Assembly (NCBI GenBank): GCA_038501625.1
Contig: JAZAYU010000008.1
Span: forward strand, 9,548,938 to 9,612,937
Source: Corbicula japonica
Lineage: Eukaryota; Mollusca; Bivalvia; Venerida; Cyrenidae
Length of the DNA stretch: 64,000 nt
Direction: 5' to 3'
The number at the start of each line of letters is the position of its first letter. The first letter of the stretch is position 1. Positions 26,501-38,500 of this stretch are shown one piece after another. The translations under genes and the position numbers were made by a program. The notes beneath the pieces were generated by a model. That model was not told the origin of the DNA, ran no database searches, and was given only the letters and a program-made list of their open reading frames with translations.

Positions 26501-29500
26501 AAATATTGGACACTCAGGTGTGGTTATCGCAGATTAGATTTATACTACACTCTTGTTTGTAGTGTCTCGTTATTGAGATTGATCCTGTTGTTTATTCTTT
26601 CCAGTTTTAGCCATGGGGTCCGACGCGGTTTTCCCGATATGGATTTTCACAATGTACTAGATAAATATCAAAGCAAAGGCTACCCCATACGGTTAATACC
26701 AAGTAAGAGAAGAGAAAAACGGTCTGTTAATTTGACTGTAACGTCTAAGTATGATAAATATATATCCCATAACATTAAAGTAGACACATTCCATGAACAA
26801 CAGCCGATTTTAGCTTTTTTAAGAAACGCCATAAGTGTTGTAATTGTAGGGTTTTGTTGCAAGCTATTCTGGATCGGCCTACGACGGTCTGGCAGGCGAG
26901 GATTACCAAGTTACTTCACAATTAAAGTATCTACTCCGTTCAGGGCCGTACCTCTCAGATGAACAAAAAGAGTTAATCCTTGATGATAAGAATTCTTTTG
27001 TTCTTCAATGTGACACAAGTGCTTATGATGCAAACAAGATGTATCACATTTATCTACAGGTTAGTTTTCATGTGATATTGTAAATGGTATAAATATTTGT
27101 CAAATAGTGCATGGTCATTATTTTTTTATTTTATGTGTATTGATCCCAAGTTTCAAAATCTTTATTGTAAGTCTTCAGTGTTACATGGGTGCTTTTGTTG
27201 CAATGACATTTTATAATATGTACCTACAGCTAGTTTTGATGTGTTATTGAAAAACAACACAACATTTTATACAATATATGCCTAATGGTTAAGAGTAATG
27301 GCGGGGAAAGACAAGCAAAGTGCCTGAGGGGCGCTTTGTGGGCTTTGTCCGCCTTTAGGTAATGCGTATGCAGCTTGTAATTAATGGAAATGATCAATTT
27401 AAAAAATGAAAATTTATACTCGACGGACCAAAATTTGGTTCCCCTTTCATCGCGCCATATTGAATATTGAATATTGGTTACAGACCTTCAATTGAATTTT
27501 TATTGACATCTATTATAACCTTTCACCAGATTCTGAATTTACTAATAGTACAGTTTTCAAGAGAACCAACCTAGAGACACCATAAGCATGACCGATAAAC
27601 ATTTTCGGCATTTTAGCTTGAAGTGTATCACCCCATTCTCTGCGGAACTTTTGTTTACATTCTGTGAAAAATAATTATTAAAATGAATTTCATTCACTGT
27701 AAGGCATAAAATAAATCATATACATTGTACTCTTATGTTATGTTATGACAAATTATATATTGGTTGTTTCTATTTCAATTTTCCAGTTTCAACAAAAATA
27801 TTATTACACTATTTAATTACACTATTTTTACACTATTGAAACTTTTTGTACCGTATGATCCATGTCCTATGATGTTGTGTAATGCCAAATGAATAAGATT
27901 TCATGCTTGTTATTTATTTTGTGTCAAATGTAAAATGCTCGTTATGTCGTTAATATTTGCGCTAAATGAAACGTTGTGCAAATAGAACTACGTTGCGCGG
28001 TTTAAGGTGGAACGCGACACTGCGAATTTTCGAATTTCTTTATGAAATTTGGTATGGTATTTATTGACGATGACTCCAGCATGAATCCGCAAACCGTTTT
28101 TTGATAAATCAAATAGTTTTTTAGTATTTGCCTTCAAAGTTATCAACGCCAGTTTTCTGAGGTGACGTCGACGACGCTCGCCGAACACTTTTTCGGGGCT
28201 GGCCGAAAATTGGGGTTGTTTAATTTCATTTATTCTTTCACAGGTGAATTGGCGCTTAACATATTTCCGGTGATATAAGATGTAACATATTGTGACCAGT
28301 TTTGACAACGTTGTGTACCGTTAAACGCCGTTTTTGCGTTAAAAATGACGTCGAGTTTTGCCTTTTTTCTGTCGACTTTTTCAATATTGTGAAAAATTCC
28401 CGAATTTAATTTTTGATTTTTTTGCTTAAATAGTTTGAAAAAAGCAATTCTAATCGAATAAGCGAATAAAATTCGGGGGTCACCGACTTAGTTATTGCTC
28501 TATTACCGTTTTAAGTACTCCTATCCCCTTTTGAAGAAATACTGGTTTTTTTTTTGGAAATTTTAGAAAAAAAAAAGTTTATTAATTAAAAACTTCGCCA
28601 AAAGACACAACAGAGGAAGTTGAAATGAATTATAACATAAAAATGACAACTTATCGATTTCTCTTTTGTTATTTTGTCAAAAATATCTTTAAAAACGCTA
28701 CTACCGGTAAAAAACTAATATTTTGTTTATTTTATACCTGACGAAGACTAAAAATGTTGTATAAAACTTCAGCGAAATTCATGGATAATTTGGATTGAAA
28801 ATGCGTTTTAATTGTTTCTTATTTTGTTCTGACGGATTTATGAACCATTGATGTTTTATTAATCGCCTGCGTCTATGACACTGAAATTGCTTTGTTGCTG
28901 GTGTCAAACTTCAACTGACCAAAGTAAAGGAATTAAATAAAAACTATTCTTGTGTGTGTATTTGGACATGCAAATAAAGAGACTATGTTTTATTCAAGTA
29001 GCCAGCTGGAAAAGTAAATGGATTTTACACATTAGATGCCTAATAAGCGCAAATTTTAACTGTTCTAGGATGAAAGTTTCCGAATGGTAAATGCAAATTT
29101 ATTCTTGTTTCAAAATTTCAAAACAAGCACCATTTTTTATAATTCAGTGTTTTTTACAGATTAAAAACGAAATCAATTTGAACAAAATGGCTGACTTTCT
29201 ACAAAATGGCTCTAGGGCAGATGTATTCATACGCCAAAACACATGTCCATAATCCATTCTTGCATGATAAAACGAATAACAGGTTTGTTTCTTTTGAGAA
29301 CAGGTGATATTGGACGGCCAATATCTCAGAAAAGGCTAGACAGCGCCTCTCCTTTCCTAGGACCATATCGGCCTTGTCCAATATTACCTGTAATCAAAAG
29401 ACAGTAACCTGTAATTCGTTATACAGTCCACACTCGTTGTGTCAAACTCGCTTAAGTCGAAACATCTCGAATTAATTTTATGGTCCCGTCAAAATGTGTT

Positions 29501-32500
29501 CTTATTACATATAAACTTAACGATGATGGATTTTTAACATGTAATACGCGAGCTCTAGCGAGCGAGCCCCCGAAGGGGGCTCGCGAGCGGGCGAGCGTTT
29601 ACGGTAACATGCGTATGTAAAATAGGATAGTTTACCGAAGCTCCAAACCTTCTACAACGTTTACAGAATCTACAGGAAGTTGGGTTCCTTGACACCGGTT
29701 TATTAGTCTTGACCCCCTGACCTTATCATTACTGAGAGCTGTACGACGGGAACCAGGTAGCGGTTAATTAGAGTTATGTTCTCCTGATAGCCTCGTTTTC
29801 AATGAGGCAATGAATTACTACGCGACGGTGTAAATAGGCATTGCCAACATAACCATAATGTAGTCAGTGTTTATTTATTTTTCAATCCGTCCTTTTTAAT
29901 AAATACATGTTTATGTATTTGTGTTTTCAATTAAATTTGTCATAACGAAATTCCCATAATAATAGTTATGTCTAAATCTTTTGTAACTAATGAGAAAAAG
30001 GTTATGACGTCTGTCCCTTAAATGGATGGTGTTTCAACTGTTTACAACGTCACGAGAACGCTTTCAATTTTTTTACTGAAAATGAGCGATGTTACACGAT
30101 AGTACAGGAGGCTTTTTTGTCAATAAATGTTAACAAAGAAACAAGCTAACCGTTTTGTATTTTCCTATTTTAATTTTACCAAATAAATAATATTTCGCAC
30201 ATTCTCCGTGTAACTTTGTCCTATAGCGCGTACTGACGACGTTACCATTTCTATATCCGATTCTTAAATGCAGTCCAGCAGGGCGTAACTCCGCCCATTA
30301 GTGACGTAATTTCTATCCCAGAGTTCGTTGCGCACGCTGTCAATGAAATCGAGGCTGTCAAATCTTAGCGGCTGCTGTATTAAAGTTTCTGAAACTGCCA
30401 GTTATATTTTCGTTGTCCCTTTCAACAGGAAGATATTTTTGTCGAATTTAACCTGGGGCCACTTAACCTTTGAATTATTTTCCAGGTCGAAGATGGTAAA
30501 CTGGCTATTTTTACATAGCATCGCTTTGTTTACGTAACAAATGGCATGAAAAATTGGGTCACTTTCTTATTGCAAGTCTTCTAAATACAAAATAATCCAG
30601 AAAACATCATATTTGGCTTTTTGGCGGTTTTTTTTGTTTTGTTACCTTTTTTCTTCTTGACTGTTTTATAAACACTTTAACATGATGGCAAACTACTGGC
30701 AAAGCTCTCAGTGGCGTAGCTACTATAAGGCCATGTTGGCCCGGGCCTACAAGTTTGACAGGAAAATAACGCTTTCCAAAGTTCCAAAAATACAATAAAA
30801 AATAACGGGGTTGTATGGTAGCAGGTTCAAGCCTTTTTCGTCGAATCAAAATGTCTTTGGCTTTGATTTGCCATCAGGGAAAATGATTATTTCATATGTC
30901 AGATGTAAATGTAGACCTTCGTTCCAAATCTCTGTGTTGTCACGCTTTCTTTGCATTTGCTATATAAAATCTCCACATGTTTAATGCCTCTTGGGGGGGG
31001 GGGGAGAGGCAACCGCCACTTGGAACCCCTAATATGTGCCTACAACTTATTAAAAGCTGGCTACGCCCCTGGCTCTTAAAGGTATTTGCATATCAATAAC
31101 CAGTTGTTTGCAGTACATCAGGTGCCTGGAGATGGAGATTGTTTTTTCCACTGCATTAGATTTGCTTTGCACAGAAATCTGGACAGTTCTAAAATTTTTA
31201 GAAATCTTATTTGTTTCAAAATTGCCAATGCATGGCCAACTTGGCAGGAAAAAGTTAAATTGATCCATGGGGATTTTTTAACTGCAGTTATTTAGTTATA
31301 AACAATGGTGGGCTGCAGCTTGTGAAGTTGAGGCTGCCACACAGCTTTTATCTTGCCGAATAAAAGTATTGTACAAGGCGATACAAGTTAGGTCAAGTAA
31401 CATTTTCAGATCAAACTTATGGTACAAATGAGTCAAAGACAATACACTTGCTTCTAAGGAATGAACATTTTTCATTCTTAGAAAAGGTGATGACAGAGAA
31501 ATCAGTATCTAATGTCATCAACAATGCTTTAAAAAGCTCTCAAATGAATAATTGAAAAGCTGCACGTATAAGATTTCATGTTGCCTATTTTGATTCTAGC
31601 TTCACCCTCATACATGTGGTATCTATGCTGGGTTATTAGCACCCAGATATTCACAGCTGGAATTTTGCAAATGTCTATAAGACTATATCATGTTCTTAAA
31701 TTTAGTGCACCAGCAATTGATCATTTGCCAAAGTTATTTCAGCTTCTGTAAATATCATTCATTTCTACCATCTGAAAATGACATGTGTATTTTGAATTTT
31801 ATATTTTTGATAAGTATTACACCAACAGAACAGTGTGCATTATATATATACATGCGTTATTCAGGATACAGCCAAAAAACATTTCTTTAGATCTGTCATT
31901 TGCATGTTATTTTCTATTTCTCGGGAGCAAAATTAATGTAACTATGCAATTCCTAAATTCCAGCTTCTGGTTTTCAGTGATATCACATTTGTGAATTATA
32001 TTTAATTTTGATTAGTACAATTTTTATCCATCATTATTTTATTCTACACAATGTAGAATAAATGCTTTGAAAAAGGTTATAAAATGTTTATTTGTAATGA
32101 AATATATAAAAAATAGAAAAAATATTAAAAAAATTTAAAAAAAAATAGGCAACTGCGCCATCGTCGGGTCCCGAGTGCGAAAGCAGGAGGGGCTATTTTT
32201 TATTGGAAAGACATGTATGTGATATGTTATATGTACCTGCTGGAATGTTTTATGCAAACAATAGTTAGTCTTCAACCTAGCTACAAAAGGTTAGTATTTA
32301 TGCCCTATTATTTAACAAAGCTTGAGCTCGCGTTGAGGCTTTGCCTTAGTTCATATTAAATATAATCAAGTGTATATATATTTTTTTCTGTTCTGTTTTG
32401 ATAAACTTATTAATCCATTGAAATGTTCATAAACGAGTACTAGCACTCACAATCATGTCAGCATTAGAAATATATTGGTATAATATTCGTGCATTGGCGC

Positions 32501-35500
32501 CAATTCGGATGTGTCGAACTTCGGATATCTCGAATTAAAATGTACGGTCCCGGCGACTTCGACACAACGAGTGTGGACTGTATATCTGGTGCTTATAGTA
32601 CATCATACAGATTCTTGCCGAAAGTTAAATGTTACTGGAGACTGGAAGTGTAAGGAGGGTTACACGTAAGAAAATGTTTTAGGTTCTCTTTTCGAGACTC
32701 CTCATTAATATGGCATTGTTAACAGATGTTAACCGTATATGGCAATATATTTTATTATCATGTTAATGTTAATTTACCAATTTCAGATTAATCTTACAAG
32801 CAGAGCCACTGGTTATGTTGTCTCGACTACTTGGAATTATTTTTATCTATCTTCTGGTGCGAAGGGCAATTACATAAGTATTATACAACTTACTAAAGGA
32901 AAATATTTTGTAAGTTGAGATGAAATATAACATAGTTATTGTAGATCCATAGCTTTACAACGACCTTGTTAATGCATGCACATTCATTTGAATTCTTATT
33001 AATTATTGATATTTGAAGAGAAATGCCGATTACAAAAACAACCGATAAGCGAAAGTCTTACATATATACATGTGTATATAATAAAATATAAAATGTTTGT
33101 CATCTGATTTTTCGATTTACCCACGGACATTTTTTAATGTTGATATTTCGTTCATGTTGAAGTGGATTAAAAGGATTAAAAAGTTAAGTTTGCTTTTTTA
33201 AAGTTTTATAAAAGATACAGATGAAATACTTTTCCTAGAGTTAATGGGTTAAAGATTGTCAATTTATACTATTTGAAATCATCTCAGAAGACATACACTC
33301 AAAAAAAAGTTCTAATTGGCCACTTTTTGTCCGTATGTTTTAATTAGAAAGACATTTAATTCACTCTTTATTTATGATTATATGCCAACAACAGTCTTCA
33401 ACTTAAACTTTAATCTTGTAATAATTGACTTTGGAACAGTTTGGTGAGAGTTATACTTAATTTTGCTAAAAATGCATTTCTTGCATAAAATGGTCAAGCA
33501 AACAGAAATTTGCTCTAAATTTTTATTTTGTTTTAATAGGACCCGTCCGTAGTAGGAAAAACATAAACATTTATTAATCAACTGCACATTTGTTTAAATA
33601 AATCCCCTTCAAAGTATCCAATTTTAAAATTACCTCCCTTTCAATTAAAGACTGTTCTAATTTTGACCCTGCGGTGTAAGTAAATGGTTTTGGATTCATT
33701 TAAGAAATCAATCAATAAAGATTAAAAAGACATTAGAGAATTAATTTCAAGACAAAACAGTTCTTTCCACAACCTCTCTTGAAGTAGGGAAGAAACGAAA
33801 CTAGCATACATTGTAAACAAATACAATTGATGACCACTTAGAACTTTTGTTGAGTGTATGTGGTAATCTTCGTGATGACCAACAAAAACTCTGATTTTCA
33901 CTTTTTCTTACAGAATGTTGGAGACAATATAAGGTACAAAGTATCGTTGATTGGAGAATCTGTTGTAACTGCTACCTACCGAGTGAGTAAAATTTTTTGA
34001 AAAAGAAATAATAAATATGTTATAACCCTCGCAAATATTAAGCATTTTACCACGGTATGTACCCAGATGATGAGAATCGCGGATAATGGTAGATTGTGAG
34101 AATAATGACAGATCGCCAGGTCGGAGGAAACACCATGAAGAGGTTAGTTATTGTATGAATTTCATGTTATTGTGATCGAATACTTATCTTTTGCGATAGA
34201 TAACAATCAAGCGATGTCCTAGCCTTCCTCTCATACCCATACATTTGGAATCGGCCTTCAGATAAAGTAAAACCAAGGAAAATGATCACGCAACATTCCA
34301 GATTTCTACAAAAAACTACGTTTTATGCCCATTTAAAATAAATTTAAACATTCTTTTTGTAAACGACACTGCTGTTATCAAAGCCCAAACATCGACAATC
34401 AAGATGCCACCCAGCTTTAGCCAGTAATATGAGTATATTCCTTAACAAACGTCTTTTTTCTGCGGCACCTGAAGCAAATTGGATAATGGGGATTCGCTTA
34501 GAAAAAGTGAATGGATAATGTAAATTCTTGACTGGATAATTGTATAGTTTCCCTTATTTCAACCTAAATACTATTTATTCTATTCTTTTTTGCATGTTCC
34601 ACCTCTTTCCGCAAACTGCTATCTTTATGAAACAATACCACCAGCTCTAGTGACAAGATAAATGACCCATTTATCTTAATGATCTCCCCAAATAGCATAA
34701 TTTCTTTCTGTCCCGAAGGCATCAACTAAGAACTAACCCAAAGCCTCTTAATACCCGGGTTAAACGAATCTGTATTTTTGGTGATAAATACATTAGTGAA
34801 TTACTATAACTATTATGGTCTAAGATACGTATTGACGTAATGGGCGCCAACCGTTATACATAAGAACGCTTTTGGGAGTGGCGTCCTTTGCCAATTGGGT
34901 AGTTACTGTTATAAAACTGTATCAATTAAGTAGCATGATTTAGTTGTCGTTTGAAAGTCTTTTGTTTTCATAGGAGTTCTTACTTGAGTGACATTGTCAT
35001 TACTATTCGTAATAAAAATGACCTCGTCCCTAACCGTAATTTTCTCATTTTTTAATTTTGGTGATTTTGGAATCAAGTCGGGTAGCATTTTTGTCCTGTG
35101 ACCACATTTTCCCGAAGTTTCGTCCAGCAGTAATTCGCGATATTTTATACACAAATCCTCGTGACAAATCACGGCATGCGCTATAAGTTCAGTCAAAGAA
35201 TTCCACTCCGCATCACATCTGTAACACTTCAATCTTTTAATCTTCAGTCTTTACCTGAAAAGGAAAATAAATAGTAAATTTTATGCATGCATAAATTGTC
35301 TGTTTGTCTGTGTTTAAGTTAAAATAGCACCGAGCAGGAAAATGATTTGGCTAGTGTTGGTGGTTACAAAAGCAACGCCCGAGATAAAAACTACATCACC
35401 TGCTAGAGTCTAAAAGATCTATTCATGAAAGTGAATATAAATAATATATATTTTAGATATTAAATCGCGAGATACTACGATATTCAATTGGGGACATCGT

Positions 35501-38500
35501 TGTTTCTCCTTTCGATCTCTTGAGCGAGATCACGAATCAACGATGCTAGATCGCTTTGGCGATGCGTGGTCGCGAAAATACGATTCGAGGTCGCGAAAGA
35601 ACGAGGACGCGATGATAATATAAAAGCGTGTTTTCTTGACGGCCTAAGGGCTTGACATCAAAAACGTGAAAAAGCAGGGGAGAACGCGATATATCGATGC
35701 TTCGTCGCGAAAGTAAGCTGCCAAGACCCGATTTAAATATCGCGTTCTCGCATCGTACTTTCGCGACCGCGCATCGTGTTTTCGCGATCTCGCATCGTTG
35801 CTACGTCTTCTCGCCGAAGATGTTGACAGCGACAGTGCTAAACAACTGATGGCCTCAACGGAACACCGTACAATACGATTTGTCATTGTAACGTTTTAAT
35901 TTGATTGTAAAGCTAAGACCAAAAACGTCATAAATACAATGAAAAGATGCATATGTTTTGTAATGATCACAGTGGATAGCAAAAAAAGAACTATATACAA
36001 GAGTTATTAAAATAAAATAATTTTATCTGAACATTTCAATTAGGAGAAACACTAAAACTCCACCATTATCCATTTAATGAATATTTGAATTTCCCATTAT
36101 CAACCGAGCGAATCCCCATTATCCAATTTGCTTCAGGTGCCTCAGAAAAAAGACGTTTGTTAAGGAATATACTCATATTACGGGCTAAAGCTGGGTGGCA
36201 TATTGATTGTCGATGTTTGGGCTTTGATAACAGCAGTGTCGTTTACAAAAAGAATGTTTAATTTTTTTAAATGGGCATAAAACGTAGTTTTTTGTAAAAA
36301 TCTGGAATGTTGCGTGATCATTTTCCTTGGTTTTACTTTATCTGAAGGCCGATTCCAAATGTATGGGTATGAGAGGAAGGCTAGGACATCGCTTGATTGT
36401 TATCTATCGCAAAAGATAAGTATTCGATCACAATAACATGAAATTCATACAATAACTAACCTCTCTATGGTGTTTCCTCCGACCTGGCGATCTGTCATTA
36501 TTCTCACAATCTTCCATTATCCGCGATTCTCATTATCTGGGTACACCGTGTTTACTGTATTGCTACTGTTTATATGCTTTAACTTTTTTTTATCAAGTAG
36601 ATCAAGCGGTTAACGACTTCACGACTTCACAAACGTCAACGTCAGATAGAGATTATGGGCTCTTATTTATATGCGATCAGTGGAGTTCGCGGCCTGGCGG
36701 CCTAGCCGCGTGAAGTTGGCGGACTAGCGGCGTGAAGTGAGCGGCCTAACGGTCGTTCGGCCTAGTAGCGTGAAGTTGGCGTCCTGGTGGACTAGCTCTG
36801 TGAAGTTGGCGCCCTAAATGTCTAATGAATAGATTATAGATATATAGATATATTTCGGCATAGGAAACATACAATGGTTTACATAATTGTATACTTGTGA
36901 ACAATTAAAATAAATATTACCAAAAATAACAATCATAAAAAAACTTTAGAAGCAGAGATAACCATGGAATGCTTCAAATACCAAGGATTACGCAATAAAG
37001 TGCAAGCACTAATTTCCATTGCGGTCCTTTGTATTGGTTGCATGACCCAGGGAGGCAAACTAGTAAAAAGTAAAATAATAATAAATAAGTATCACTTTGT
37101 AATTATCAAACTATCACAGTGGGTATGGTATACACTATAAAGGAAAAAATTAATCTACTTTGTAAATTAAAAAACTCTCTGTCACAGCAGAATTCAGCTA
37201 CGCCGAAATAAGTAAGTAAAACAAAAAATAAGATCATGAATATTTTTGCTAAAAAGTTCAAATATTTATTATAAGTTTTTCATTAAGAAATCTTTAATGG
37301 AGACTTAAAAATTGTTAAGATGCTTAATTGTTGTTAAAAATTAGGGTAAACTGTTCCAAAGTTTGGACGCTAAGAAACAAAACGATTTTGAGCCGGAGCC
37401 TTTTACCTTAGGGAGACCATATCCACCTTTATTGCTGAACCTTGTAGCTATGGACAGAGTCTTGAGATACAAAAAAATTCATCCATGTAACTAGGAGCCA
37501 AAGTGTTTCTAACCTTAAAAACATGACATAACAATAAATGGCGAACCCTTTTCTCAACACGTAACCAAGAAACATGATTAAAATGTTCTTAACAAATGCT
37601 GGTTCGGGCATCCAGATTAAGTACAAATCTTATCATTTAATTCTGAGTGGTTTGTAGCTTGTTTTTGAAACTTTGAGATAAACCATTATACCAAACTGAG
37701 CAGGCATAATCCAAGTGACATTGTACCAAAGACACAATAAGCAGCTTTTTCGTAAATTCTGAAAGAAACTCTTTTTTGCGGTAAAGGAATTTAAGACGTG
37801 AATTTGCTTTCATAAGAACAGCATCGGCCATATAATTAATAATTTACTTAATTTAACTAATATATAAAGGCGCTGAATCAAGTTCGAAATGCATTTCACG
37901 TACACTGCAACGTACATAACCTAAAACAAATGAAGTAGAACATATACGAGGGGTGTTCGAAAAGTTCGTAGAATGTGTGTATATCTCCCGTGTCTTTCAT
38001 TATATTTCTTTACAATTTTGCACAAGTATACTGCATTTGTCCATCATGTAATCCCTAAACAAGGAGAACGAGTTATAATTATGTTTGGACATATTGGTAA
38101 CCTTAGCAACCTAGTTAACGTGTCATGGCGCAGTCCACAATATGATATAAATAAAAATGGTTACAAAAAATGTAAACTTCATAAACGTCACATAACCTTA
38201 TGCAAGAACGGCGCGAAAACGCCAGGTGATAACATTACTTCATACTGACAGTTGATGAAAAATTCAAAACATTGACGCCGTCGTAACGGAAACTATAGCA
38301 GTTTCTTTACAGTCTGTGACATTCCATGCTGAAAAGTTATGACGTCGACAGGTGACGTTGAATTATGGAGTTTTGTGAAATTCTGGGTAACTTCAAATAG
38401 ATCACCGACGGATACGTTGAAAATGATTAAAACAACAGGAAATTTTAAAAAAATGCAATCAAGCCTGTGTGTACAAGTGGCACTCGCGTTTTAAAAGAGG

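Larger units (their letters stand above)
29422..32582. mobile_element. 3.16-kb DNA-transposon-like element with pogo/Tigger-style TIRs and TA duplication
   Basis: Both ends read tacagtccacactcgttgtg inward, with further similarity over about 75 bp (tctcgaattaa, ggtcccg). TA flanks both edges (29420-29421, 32583-32584). The tcgaa-rich TIR resembles those of pogo/Tigger-type elements. No transposase was found inside. It carries a hAT-like MITE and a decayed OTU-protease coding region. Confidence 0.7.
34051..36550. mobile_element. 2.5-kb element with ~450-bp TIRs and 5-bp target duplication
   Basis: 34051-34500 is the reverse complement of 36100-36550 almost throughout (gagaatcgcggataatgg, gatcgccaggtcggagg, tgttatcaaagcccaaacat). 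TTTAC lies directly outside both ends (34046-34050, 36551-36555). The ends read cacggt inward. A CAC-start terminus with a 5-bp duplication recalls Transib-type elements, but no transposase is recognised. The superfamily is therefore open. Confidence 0.82.

Noticed and set aside
27988..28308. 106-codon basic minus frame
   Set aside because: No recognised domain, no splice or promoter context; kept only as a note in the intron 13 entry.
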